Shown here piece by piece: positions 57,035-64,000 of a stretch of DNA of 64,000 nucleotides. Where the stretch lies: the NCBI RefSeq assembly GCF_015831355.1, contig NZ_JADWYR010000001.1:558001-622000 (forward strand), given 5' to 3'. The position numbers and the translations under genes were made by a program. The notes under the pieces are model-generated. The model ran no database searches and had not been told where the DNA came from. It saw nothing but the letters and a program-made list of their open reading frames with translations. Position 1 is the first letter of the stretch; the number at the start of each line of letters is the position of its first letter. Source of the stretch: Panacibacter microcysteis (GTDB taxonomy: Bacteria; Bacteroidota; Bacteroidia; Chitinophagales; Chitinophagaceae).

Positions 57035-57126
57035 GTGACAGGCCCGGAGCGCTGCAGCCGCCATACAAACGGAACGCACAAGTGAGTGACACAACCGCCG
57101 ATGCCATGAAAACTACTGCCTGCCAC
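57035..57126. repeat. Solo right arm with long inner extension
   Basis: GCACAAGTGAGTGACACAAC runs from 57076, preceded by GCGCTGCAGCCGCCATACAA at 57049. That is the complement of the inner block after left arms at 2730 and 9227. The outer end is CTGCCTGCCACC. It lies between convergent genes. Confidence 0.72.
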
Positions 57127-57135
57127 CAATAAAAA

Positions 57136-57159
57136 AAGCCCTGCATTGCTGCAAGGCTT
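57136..57159 (-). terminator. Intrinsic terminator of citrate synthase
   Basis: On the (-) strand a 10-bp stem (AAGCCTTGCA with TGCAGGGCTT, one G-U pair) closes a GCAA tetraloop and is followed by TTTTTATTGG. It lies 23 bp after the citrate synthase stop. Confidence 0.82.
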
Positions 57160-57182
57160 GTATAACGAAATGTTTTTATGGA

Positions 57183-58505
57183 TTAATCCCAGATTTCTTC
57201 TTTGCCCTCGAGCCACATTTTTACGGCATTTGTTGTAACGCTTTTTGGCCTTTCGAGCGGGAAACCCAAGGCCCTGTCCCAGATAAGACTTGCCAATACA
57301 CCCAACGCACGGCTAACGGCAAACAATACAGTATAAAACTCGTATTCTTTTAAGCCGAAATGCACGAGCAGCGCACCGCTGTGGGCATCTACATTTGGCC
57401 ATGGGTTTTTAATTTTGCCAAGTGACTGTAAGATTGGCGGCACTGTTTCGTATATTTTCCAAACAGTTTTTACCAGTTTATCATCGGGCATATGTTTTTT
57501 ACCAAACTCCATTTGCGCAGTAAAGCGGGGATCTGTTTTGCGCAATACAGCGTGGCCGTAACCGGGCACTACTTTGCCGGATTTTAGTGTTTGCTGTACA
57601 TAGTCGGCTATCTGCTCCGGTGTAGGGTCGTCCGAGCCAATTTCTGCCTGCATTTCGAATATCCATTTGATCACTTCCTGGTTGGCCAGGCCATGCAGCG
57701 GACCGGCAAGCCCGTTCATACCGGCAGCATAAGAAAGATAGCTGTCGCTTAATGCAGAACCTACCAGGTGCGTAGTATGTGCAGATACGTTGCCACCTTC
57801 ATGGTCTGCATGTATGGTCATGTACAAACGCATGAGTTCATGAAACCGCTCATCGTTAAAACCCATCATGTGGGCAAGATTGCCAGACCAGTCGAGCAGG
57901 CCATTGGGCTGTATATGTTCACTGTTTTTATACTTACGGCGATAGATATATGCTGCAATGCGTGGCAGGCGGGCAATCAATGTAAGTGCATCATCAAAAG
58001 TAGCATCCCAGTAGTCCTTTTTATTAAGGCCTTCTGCATATTTTTTTGCAAACACACTTTCTGTCTGCAGTGCCATTACACCCACAACATACATCGTCAT
58101 CGGGTGCGTGGTTATAGGCAGCGCATCAATAGCATCGAACACGTGTGCAGGCACATGGCTGCGGCGCTGTAAAATGGAAGTTATTTTATTGGTATCTTCT
58201 TCAGAAGGCAGTTCTCCCAGTAACATCAGGAAGAAAAGGCCTTCGGGCAAAGGTTCGCTGCCGTCTTTTGCTTTTGGCAGTTTCTCCTGCAGTTCCGGAA
58301 TGGAATAGCCGCGAAAACGAATACCTTCCTGCGCATCCAAAAGGCTGGTCTCTGTTACAAGACCGGTAATGCCGCGCATGCCCTGGTAAACCTGTGATAA
58401 TGTAACCTCTCCTACTTTTTTATTGCCATGTTCTTTCAGCAAGTCCTTGATCTCTGCTGCTGCTGCATCTGCTTTTGCTTTGAAACGCTCCTTTAAAATA
58501 TCCAT
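57183..58505 (-). CDS. gltA: Citrate synthase
   Basis: This 440-aa enzyme condenses acetyl-CoA and oxaloacetate at the entry of the TCA cycle. Active-site residues are the His in GPLHGLANQEV, the His in PGYGHAVLRKTDPR and the Asp in NVDAHSGALL. The sequence type is the eukaryote-like form used by Bacteroidota (VTLSQVYQGMRGITGL; GIRFRGYSIPELQ). A solo repeat arm is the only element in its 361-bp upstream gap apart from the terminator of the lptG gene. Confidence 0.96.
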   Translation of the reverse strand: MDILKERFKAKADAAAAEIKDLLKEHGNKKVGEVTLSQVYQGMRGITGLVTETSLLDAQEGIRFRGYSIPELQEKLPKAKDGSEPLPEGLFFLMLLGELPSEEDTNKITSILQRRSHVPAHVFDAIDALPITTHPMTMYVVGVMALQTESVFAKKYAEGLNKKDYWDATFDDALTLIARLPRIAAYIYRRKYKNSEHIQPNGLLDWSGNLAHMMGFNDERFHELMRLYMTIHADHEGGNVSAHTTHLVGSALSDSYLSYAAGMNGLAGPLHGLANQEVIKWIFEMQAEIGSDDPTPEQIADYVQQTLKSGKVVPGYGHAVLRKTDPRFTAQMEFGKKHMPDDKLVKTVWKIYETVPPILQSLGKIKNPWPNVDAHSGALLVHFGLKEYEFYTVLFAVSRALGVLASLIWDRALGFPLERPKSVTTNAVKMWLEGKEEIWD

Positions 58506-58571
58506 TGCCGTGTATATATTTTAGTTGGTGATATATTCCGGGAAATTAATACGGGTAAAAATAATTTTTGG

Positions 58572-58622
58572 GACCGGGCTTTGGCATTCTATGGCATCGC
58601 CTGTTGCGTCGCACTCTTGTAC
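58572..58622. repeat. Solo left arm of the inverted-repeat family
   Basis: A C-subtype arm (58592-58622) has the outer end GACCGGGCTTTGGC. No right arm is found before the lptG 3' end. It is about 90 bp upstream of the citrate synthase start. Confidence 0.74.
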
Positions 58623-58710
58623 TTCAGATCGTTACTCATCACGGTGCGATTGCGGTAAAGGTAAAACAACTTGCCTTTGAATTACAAAAGAAATATAATA
58701 ATGTTATCAA

Positions 58711-58735
58711 AAAAACACAGCCGCATTTTATGCGG
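58711..58735 (-). terminator. Probable terminator of the tgt-lptG operon
   Basis: CCGCAT (58721-58726) pairs with ATGCGG (58730-58735). On the (-) strand the hairpin is followed within five bases by TTTTTTTG. It lies about 130 nt after the lptG stop. Confidence 0.5.
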
Positions 58736-58866
58736 TACAACACCACTAAAACAAAAGCTGCCATACACGCCTCAAAGGCTTTACCAGCCTGCATTGCAGC
58801 ATTGAAATTTACTTTCTAACTGCATTCTAATAACAGCAGTATTTATGCAATTGTTGGTTAAAACCA

Positions 58867-59958
58867 TTACTTAGGCGCTTTGCGGTAAATATAAACGGCA
58901 ATAAATGTAAACGTTACATCAGGTATCCACGCTGCTATAACAGGCGGCAGGTTGCCCTTGGTAGAAAAGATGGTTGAAAAGCGGTCCATTAATATAAAAG
59001 TTACAGCCAGTACAATGCCCAACGCAATATGCGCACCGCTGCCGCCACGCACTTTCCGGCTGGCAATAGCCGCACCAATAATGGTGAGAATGATTACCGC
59101 AAGCGGCGTGGTAAGCCGCTTATATTGTTCGATCTCCAGTGCATTCAGCCCTTCTGAGCCACGCAGCCTTTCCAGTGCCATAAACTCTTTTAGCTCGGGT
59201 GTGGTCAGTTTATCTTTGGCGTATTCATCACGGCTTAGATCGAAAGGTTTAAAGTTGAACTGCATATCTTTCTTTTGCATAAACGCCACTTTTTCCTTCA
59301 TGCCATTGATGTTACGCTCAATCACCGTTTGCAGGCGCCAGTTTTTAATGGCCGTATCCCACTTTATATTTTCGGCACGCAGGTTATATACCAGTTCATC
59401 ATTTTTTATGCGGTGCATAAAGAATGGACCGCCGGCTTTTGCAGCAGTATCGTAATTACGGATGCCTGCGTATGTAAAAGAGTCTATCCTGAAATAAATG
59501 CTGCGGCTGCTGCGCACCAGCGGGTCGTAGCTGGAGTTTACGTTTACATATTTTGCCTCGAATGTTGTTCTGATGGTATTGGCCACAGGCAGGTAAAAGT
59601 TAGCGCCAACTGCCAGTAAAATGCCAAGCGTAATGCCCCCAACCCAATAAGGGCGCATCATTCTGTTGAAGCTGGTACCGCTGGCCAATATGGCAATCAG
59701 CTCACTTTTAAGCGCCAGTTTGGAAGTAAAAAAGATAACGGCTATAAATACAAACAATGGAAAAAGCAATGCAATGATGTATGGTACAAAGCCCAGGTAA
59801 TACTTCATGATAATATCTGTGGCACCGAGCTTAGAGGCAACAAAATCATCGGTCTTCTCGCTGATGTCTACTGCCACGGCGATTACCGTAAAGAGAAAGA
59901 TGGAAAAAAAGAAAGTAGTAAAAAACTTTTTGAGTATGTACCAGTCGAGTTTTTTCAT
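58867..59958 (-). CDS. lptG: LptF/LptG-family permease
   Basis: This 363-aa inner-membrane protein is of the YjgP/YjgQ family, the transmembrane part of the LPS export ABC transporter. It has six predicted spans, three before and three after a periplasmic beta-jellyroll domain (about 125-270). The N terminus LDWYILKKFFTTFFFSIFL and the segment ALKSELIAILASGTSFNRM are family hallmarks. LptG versus LptF is assigned by resemblance only. It follows tgt by 60 bp and is probably co-transcribed. Confidence 0.88.
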   Translation of the reverse strand: MKKLDWYILKKFFTTFFFSIFLFTVIAVAVDISEKTDDFVASKLGATDIIMKYYLGFVPYIIALLFPLFVFIAVIFFTSKLALKSELIAILASGTSFNRMMRPYWVGGITLGILLAVGANFYLPVANTIRTTFEAKYVNVNSSYDPLVRSSRSIYFRIDSFTYAGIRNYDTAAKAGGPFFMHRIKNDELVYNLRAENIKWDTAIKNWRLQTVIERNINGMKEKVAFMQKKDMQFNFKPFDLSRDEYAKDKLTTPELKEFMALERLRGSEGLNALEIEQYKRLTTPLAVIILTIIGAAIASRKVRGGSGAHIALGIVLAVTFILMDRFSTIFSTKGNLPPVIAAWIPDVTFTFIAVYIYRKAPK

Positions 59959-59987
59959 GAAGCTGCCTGCTTTATGGCAATTACCGC

Positions 59988-59995
59988 CAAATGTA
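59988..59995 (-). promoter_or_regulatory. Candidate -7 element of lptG
   Basis: The (-) strand reads TACATTTG, 29 bp before the lptG ATG, with TTTG (CAAA at 60011) 15 bp further upstream, shorter than the usual spacing. It could be an internal promoter in the tgt-lptG unit. Confidence 0.3.
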
Positions 59996-60018
59996 TAGGA
60001 AAACGTGTTGCAAAGTTG

Positions 60019-61158
60019 TTATAAACGCTGTTTAAGTACTTCTATGGTGGAAGTTTTCCATGCCTGAAAATCTCCGGCTGTAATGTGTTTTCTTGCTTCA
60101 CCCACCAGCCACAGGTAGAATGCCAGGTTGTGTATGCTGGCAATCTGTAACCCCAGTATTTCATCGGCCACAAACAGGTGGCGCAGGTAGGCTTTGCTGT
60201 AATAGTTGCTGGTTTCGCATTGTAGCCCGTCGTCTATTACTGAAAAATCTGTAGCCCATTTTTTATTGCGGATGTTGATGACACCTTTGGTAGTAAACAA
60301 CATACCATTTCTGCCGTTGCGTGTGGGCATTACACAGTCAAACATATCTACCCCCAGGCTAATGCACTCCAGGATGTTCCAGGGTGTGCCTACGCCCATG
60401 AGGTAACGCGGTTTATCGTAAGGCAGGTTTTCGGTGCAGCGTTGTGTAAGGTCGTACATCATTGCTTCGGGTTCTCCTACGCTTAGGCCGCCAATGGCAT
60501 TACCTGCTGCCTCTTTCGAGGCAATGTATTTGCAGGAGGCAACCCGGAGGTCTTCATAAGTACTGCCTTGCACGATGGGGAAAAGATTTTGCGTATAGCC
60601 ATATTTATCTTCCGTACTGTTAAAACGCGTGAAACACCTGTCGAGCCAGCGGTGTGTAAGGTCCATGCTTTTTTTGGCATATGTATAGTCGCTGGGATAA
60701 GGAGGGCATTCATCAAATGCCATTACGATATCTGCACCAATACTGCGCTGTATATCCATTACATTTTCGGGTGTAAACAGGTGCCTGCTGCCGTCTATGT
60801 GCGACTGGAACAATGCGCCTTCTTCTGTAAGCTTACGGTTTTCGGCAAGGGAAAAAACCTGGTACCCCCCACTGTCTGTAAGTATTGGTTTATGCCAGCC
60901 ATTGAACCGGTGCAAACCACCCGCTGCTTCAATAACGGCAGTGGTGGGGCGCAGGTATAAGTGATAAGTATTTCCAAGAATGATCTGTGCGCCTATCTCA
61001 TCTTTTAACTGTTGTTGCGTTACGGCTTTTACGCTGCCAATGGTACCTACGGGCATAAAAATAGGTGTGGCTATCTGCCCGTGATCGGTGGTAATGGTGC
61101 CGGCTCTTGCTTTGCTGCTGTTATCAGTATGTTCCAGTGTAAACGTTAGTGCTGCCAT
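60019..61158 (-). CDS. tgt: tRNA-guanine (queuine) transglycosylase
   Basis: This 379-aa enzyme exchanges guanine-34 of certain tRNAs for a queuosine precursor. The TIM barrel shows TPIFMPVGTIGSVKAV, catalytic D95 in LTDSGGYQVFSL, and GVDMFDCVMPTRNGRNG with the nucleophile Asp. The usual zinc site is C-x-C-x2-C-x25-H. Here the aligned residues are L312, C314, S317 and H343, so two cysteines are missing. The rest of the core is intact, so the protein is probably active, with weak or no zinc binding. It forms an operon with lptG. Confidence 0.95.
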   Translation of the reverse strand: MAALTFTLEHTDNSSKARAGTITTDHGQIATPIFMPVGTIGSVKAVTQQQLKDEIGAQIILGNTYHLYLRPTTAVIEAAGGLHRFNGWHKPILTDSGGYQVFSLAENRKLTEEGALFQSHIDGSRHLFTPENVMDIQRSIGADIVMAFDECPPYPSDYTYAKKSMDLTHRWLDRCFTRFNSTEDKYGYTQNLFPIVQGSTYEDLRVASCKYIASKEAAGNAIGGLSVGEPEAMMYDLTQRCTENLPYDKPRYLMGVGTPWNILECISLGVDMFDCVMPTRNGRNGMLFTTKGVINIRNKKWATDFSVIDDGLQCETSNYYSKAYLRHLFVADEILGLQIASIHNLAFYLWLVGEARKHITAGDFQAWKTSTIEVLKQRL

Positions 61159-61348
61159 AAAAGGCGCAAAGATATTGCGTTTTAAAGGTTTAATGCAGCC
61201 TGTGTTGTATACACGCCGCTCCGGTGATGGTTACATGCAGCCAGGTAAAGCAGTGTAATGCCATGCGGCTGACATTTTTTACCTGCGCTACCGGTACAGG
61301 CTGTTGAAACCAACACCCGGCCGCACCATGCCGAAAAGCGATCTTACC

Positions 61349-61400
61349 GTACAAGTGTGCGACGCAACGGAAGCCACATAGCAGCAATACTGCCGGGCAC
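61349..61400. repeat. Solo right arm of the inverted-repeat family
   Basis: GTACAAGTGTGCGACGCAAC starts at 61349. The outer part reads GGAAGCCACATAGCAGCAAT then ACTGCCGGGC, the exact kind of end seen (reversed) on element 6. No clear left arm is seen in the 573-bp gap upstream of tgt. Confidence 0.75.
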
Positions 61401-61516
61401 CTAAAAAAGAAAAAACTGTACACAAATGACATAAGCATAATGAAAAAACGGGTAAAATATCAATAGCGCACAAAAACAGGCCATTACAAGTGTAGAAAAC
61501 AGCCCGTTGACAACAG

Positions 61517-61524
61517 TACTTTTG
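61517..61524 (+). promoter_or_regulatory. Candidate -7 element upstream of the small ORF and PhyH gene
   Basis: TACTTTTG matches TAnnTTTG. It lies 19 bp before the small ORF's ATG at 61544. No good TTTG element is visible at the expected distance upstream. Confidence 0.3.
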
Positions 61525-61543
61525 AATAACCAACAACAGCCGT

Positions 61544-61720
61544 ATGAACAAGCTTTCCACAAACCTCCGCGAACTGTTACAGAAAAATGCTGCACTTACC
61601 AATACGGAAGTGATGCAGAAAACCACCCCTGTAAAGGTTTGCAAGCACCGCACTACAACCGGGTTTTGCAACAAAAGCCACAGGCCGTGTGTGCTGCTCA
61701 ATTTATCCATCAACAAATAA
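61544..61720 (+). CDS. Possible 58-aa small protein
   Basis: An ATG-initiated frame (MNKLSTNLRELLQKNAALT...) ends at TAA 61718-61720, 11 bp before the PhyH gene. The N-terminal half is amphipathic-helix-like; the rest is basic with three cysteines (VCKH, GFCN, RPCV). No family is recognised. It is supported by a TAnnTTTG element just upstream and by codon use like neighbouring genes. It could equally be untranslated leader of the dioxygenase gene. Confidence 0.35.
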   Translation: MNKLSTNLRELLQKNAALTNTEVMQKTTPVKVCKHRTTTGFCNKSHRPCVLLNLSINK

Positions 61721-61731
61721 AAAAACGCTAT

Positions 61732-62715
61732 ATGGAACAACAAACCATGGCAGCCACGATGGCGCCCACCATGATACCAAACAATGCGCACAAAGACATT
61801 CCCGGCAACCCGTCTACCGCAAAAAGCAGTACCACGAAACTCAATGACAGGAGTAATGGCAAACCATTACGTGTGTTAAGCGAAGCGGACTGGCAATTCT
61901 GGATAAACAACGGATACATCGTGGTGAAAAATGCCGTGCCAAAGGAACAGGCAAAAGCTACAGCAGATTTTTTGTGGGAGTTTGAAGAGAAAGACCCGAA
62001 CGACCCGTCTACCTGGTATACGGCACCGCGTGCAGAAATGAAAATGAAAGAACTTACCAATACCGGCATGGTAGAAGTGTACAATAACCAGCACCTCTGG
62101 AACAACCGGCAAATGCAAAAAGTGTACGATGCTTTTGTAGACATCTGGGGCACAGAAAAACTGTGGGTAACGATTGACCGTGCAAACCTTAATTTTCCCA
62201 TACGCCCCGGTTTTGAATACAAAGGTTTTATACACTGGGATTATGACCCGGAAACAAAACCTGTAAACGTGCAGGGCGTGCTTGCACTGGCAGACCAGAC
62301 AGATGAAAACATGGGCGGCTTTCAATGCATTCCTGAACTCTTCAGAACTTACGACACCTGGAAGCTTACGCAGCCGGAAGACCGCAACCATTTTCAACCA
62401 GACACAACCGGTTTTACTTTTGATAAAGTAAAAATGGAAGCAGGCGATCTGCTGATCTTCAACAGCCTGCAGCCACATGGCATAAGACCAAACATGAGCG
62501 ACAATAAAGTGCGTATAGCACAATATATTTCCATGATGCCTGCAGAAGAAGACAATGAAGCATTGAAAGAATGGCGCATCAACTCGTGGAAGCAGCGCAT
62601 TGCGCCGCAGGGCTACGCTTTTCCGGGAGACCCACGCAACTGGGAACAGACAAAATATGACACCGCCGTGCTGAGTGAACTGGGCGAAAAATTACTGGGA
62701 TTGAAAAACTGGTAA
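61732..62715 (+). CDS. Phytanoyl-CoA dioxygenase (PhyH)-family protein
   Basis: This 327-aa Fe(II)/2-oxoglutarate-type oxygenase has a double-stranded beta-helix core. Iron ligands are H168 and D170 (KGFIHWDYDP) and H249 (LQPHGIRPN), and the following Arg probably binds 2-oxoglutarate. The N-terminal 45 residues are low complexity. The substrate is unknown; relatives act on lipids or small secondary metabolites. The ATG at 61732 is chosen; the frame is open further upstream to 61507 but that part looks non-coding. A hairpin follows. Confidence 0.86.
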   Translation: MEQQTMAATMAPTMIPNNAHKDIPGNPSTAKSSTTKLNDRSNGKPLRVLSEADWQFWINNGYIVVKNAVPKEQAKATADFLWEFEEKDPNDPSTWYTAPRAEMKMKELTNTGMVEVYNNQHLWNNRQMQKVYDAFVDIWGTEKLWVTIDRANLNFPIRPGFEYKGFIHWDYDPETKPVNVQGVLALADQTDENMGGFQCIPELFRTYDTWKLTQPEDRNHFQPDTTGFTFDKVKMEAGDLLIFNSLQPHGIRPNMSDNKVRIAQYISMMPAEEDNEALKEWRINSWKQRIAPQGYAFPGDPRNWEQTKYDTAVLSELGEKLLGLKNW

Positions 62716-62740
62716 AGTAATTGTGTGCATAACAGCCAAC

Positions 62741-62792
62741 GCAAAAACGCAAACAGGTACAAGACGCAAAGACTTGTTCTTTGCGTTTTTGC
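62741..62792 (+). terminator. Long hairpin after the PhyH gene
   Basis: GCAAAAACGCAAA (62741-62753) pairs perfectly with TTTGCGTTTTTGC (62780-62792). The 26-base loop contains a smaller ACAAG/CTTGT hairpin. It starts 25 bp after the stop codon. The stem itself supplies the T-run, so terminator activity is likely but not certain. Confidence 0.6.
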
Positions 62793-62864
62793 ATTGTTGT
62801 TTATTTTGTGTAAACAAAGGCTCTTTGGTATTTTCATGGCTCCTTCAACAATCATATTTATACA

Positions 62865-63689
62865 ATGAATGCAGTACAACAACCATATACAACACTGAAT
62901 AACGGCACTAAGATGCCATTGCTTGGCCTTGGCGTGTACGACATGTACGAAGCTGAAGCAAAAGCCGCGGTTATAAAGGCTTTGGAAACAGGTTACCGTT
63001 TAATTGATACTGCCGCTGCTTACAATAACGAACCCGAAATAGGCAGCGCCATAAGAGAAAGCGGTATTGCCAGGCACGAGGTTTTTGTAACAACCAAAGT
63101 GGCCAACCCAGACCAGGGTTACGACAATACCATGCGTGCTTTTGATACAAGCATGAAAAAACTGAACATCGGTTACATCGACCTTTACCTGGTGCACTGG
63201 CCGGTAAAAGGCAAACGCAAAGAAACCTGGAAGGCACTGGAAACATTGTACAAAGAAAAAAGGGTTAAATGCATTGGCGTGGCAAACTACCTCGTGCCTT
63301 TTCTGTATGAACTCGAAACCTATGCAAACATTCAGCCTGTTGTAAACCAAATAGAATTTACACCATGGTTGTTTGTAAAGGATGCCCTCGATTTTTGTAA
63401 AGACAAAAACATTCAGTTGCAGTCTTATTCTCCCATTACACGTGGTAAAAAGTTTGATGATGAGCGCTTGCAAAGCCTTTGCAAAAAGTACAATAAAACA
63501 CCTGCACAGATCATACTCCGGTGGAACATTGAACATGGTGTATCTACCATACCAAAATCTGCCAATCCTGCACGCATACAGGAGAACTTCAACATATTCG
63601 ATTTTACGCTTACCAAAGAAGATATAGCTGTAATAGATGGCTTTAACGAAGGCTTCCGCATTTGCGAAAACCCGATGGATATGTGGTAA
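62865..63689 (+). CDS. Aldo/keto reductase
   Basis: This 274-aa NADPH-dependent (beta/alpha)8 reductase has the full catalytic tetrad: D48 and Y53 (LIDTAAAYNNE), K78 (VTTKV) and H111 (YLVHWP). The cofactor segment is STIPKSANPARIQEN near the C terminus. It resembles the AKR5-type 2,5-diketo-gluconate reductase group, though the physiological substrate cannot be told. It is followed by a solo repeat arm. Confidence 0.92.
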   Translation: MNAVQQPYTTLNNGTKMPLLGLGVYDMYEAEAKAAVIKALETGYRLIDTAAAYNNEPEIGSAIRESGIARHEVFVTTKVANPDQGYDNTMRAFDTSMKKLNIGYIDLYLVHWPVKGKRKETWKALETLYKEKRVKCIGVANYLVPFLYELETYANIQPVVNQIEFTPWLFVKDALDFCKDKNIQLQSYSPITRGKKFDDERLQSLCKKYNKTPAQIILRWNIEHGVSTIPKSANPARIQENFNIFDFTLTKEDIAVIDGFNEGFRICENPMDMW

Positions 63690-63719
63690 AAAATTTTTGT
63701 TACAGGCTTTTGTACTTCG

Positions 63720-63775
63720 TGGCATCGCCTGTTGTGTCACTCACTTGTGCGTTCCTTTTTTATGGCAGCTTTGGC
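63720..63775. repeat. Solo left arm of the inverted-repeat family
   Basis: GGCATCGCCTGTTGTGTCAC (63721-63740), then TCACTTGTGC, is T subtype, followed by the inner remnant TTTTATGGCAGC. No right arm is seen before the next gene. Confidence 0.74.
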
Positions 63776-63832
63776 GATCAGTGTACAGATAAACGTTTTT
63801 AGAAACCGAACCGGTTTATCTTTACGGCTGCC

Positions 63833-64000
63833 ATGGCAAAAACGCATCTTTATACAGGTTATGTAGCAACAGCGGCAACTATAATACAGCACTATGATGG
63901 TGCCACACCGCTCAATGATTTCCTGAAAAAATATTTTGCATTACATAAAAAGTTTGGATCGAGAGACCGCAGGCAAATAACCAATCTCTGCTATTGCTAT
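63833..64000 (+). CDS. RsmB/Fmu-type 16S rRNA methyltransferase (5' part)
   Basis: Only the first 56 codons are present; the gene runs off the window. The N terminus (MAKTHLYTGYVATAATIIQH; FLKKYFALHKKFGSRDRR; QITNLCYCY) matches the NusB-like RNA-binding start of Bacteroidota Fmu/RsmB family proteins, where a KKFGSRDRRQI segment is typical. The methyltransferase domain is outside the window. A short palindrome (AAACCG at 63803, CGGTTT at 63812) precedes it. Confidence 0.7.
   Translation, partial: MAKTHLYTGYVATAATIIQHYDGATPLNDFLKKYFALHKKFGSRDRRQITNLCYCY

Noticed and set aside
58568-58819. Open frame of 83 codons upstream of citrate synthase
   Set aside because: It begins in a repeat arm, has no family resemblance, and its composition is not coding-like; similar arm-derived frames occur at 22113, 28559, 42750 and 51374.
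61507-61731. Upstream extension of the PhyH protein
   Set aside because: The added residues are low complexity and unlike the family; a different frame (61544-61720) there is the better small-ORF candidate.
2695-63750. CRISPR array
   Set aside because: The repeats are kilobases apart, occur as inverted pairs, and have no regular spacers or cas genes.

Overview
The window reads as a Bacteroidota chromosome, most likely family Chitinophagaceae. The evidence is a SusC/SusD polysaccharide locus, a hybrid-type PUL regulator, a 7TMR-DISM kinase, YkgJ, DUF1835 and LptG proteins of Bacteroidota type, TAnnTTTG-type promoter hexamers, and an absence of clear Shine-Dalgarno sequences. No rRNA, CRISPR array, prophage, transposase or plasmid gene was seen. 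There is one tRNA gene.

Layout. Positions 1-6340 (+): the end of an unrecognised gene, an E1-like/nitroreductase fusion, and a two-gene sensor kinase operon. Positions 6530-28270 (all -): a 13-gene polysaccharide utilisation locus (PUL). It runs SusC, SusD, a DUF3823 lipoprotein, GH43-like, GH127, GH5-like, a DUF4965 'glutaminase'-type protein, GH2, galactokinase, GH76, aldose 1-epimerase, GH43 and GH51. The mix of arabinofuranosidases, a GH2 enzyme and galactose-handling enzymes points to an arabinose/galactose-containing plant polymer such as arabinogalactan. Facing it (+) is a PUL regulator split into two genes: a sensor kinase with a propeller domain, and a receiver/AraC protein. Next come a vanadium haloperoxidase-like gene (-) and a very large FG-GAP/ASPIC-UnbV surface protein (+), divergent from each other.

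Positions 38 kb to the end are mostly housekeeping: a small barrel protein, a GNAT enzyme, an unrecognised Cys-framed protein, a KANL3/TEX30-like hydrolase, two SDR enzymes, tRNA-Lys(TTT), a SAM hydrolase, NADP-isocitrate dehydrogenase, an S33 hydrolase, an OmpA lipoprotein, topoisomerase IV ParC and ParE (separated by VOC and DUF1835 genes), a transglutaminase-like membrane protein, YkgJ, citrate synthase, LptG, Tgt, a PhyH dioxygenase, an aldo/keto reductase and the start of an RsmB/Fmu-type rRNA methyltransferase.

The most unusual signal is outside the genes. Seventeen intergenic loci carry one or both arms of a single dispersed inverted-repeat family. The arm core is GGCATCGCCTGTTG, then YGTCRC, then CTTGTAC. 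Eight loci are complete left-right pairs of about 190-300 bp and nine are solo arms. Arms come in two sequence subtypes that are often mixed within one element. Also notable are a GTCTCA direct-repeat box in front of both the PUL regulator and the FG-GAP gene, a LacI-type palindrome in front of susC, and a Tgt that has lost two zinc-binding cysteines.
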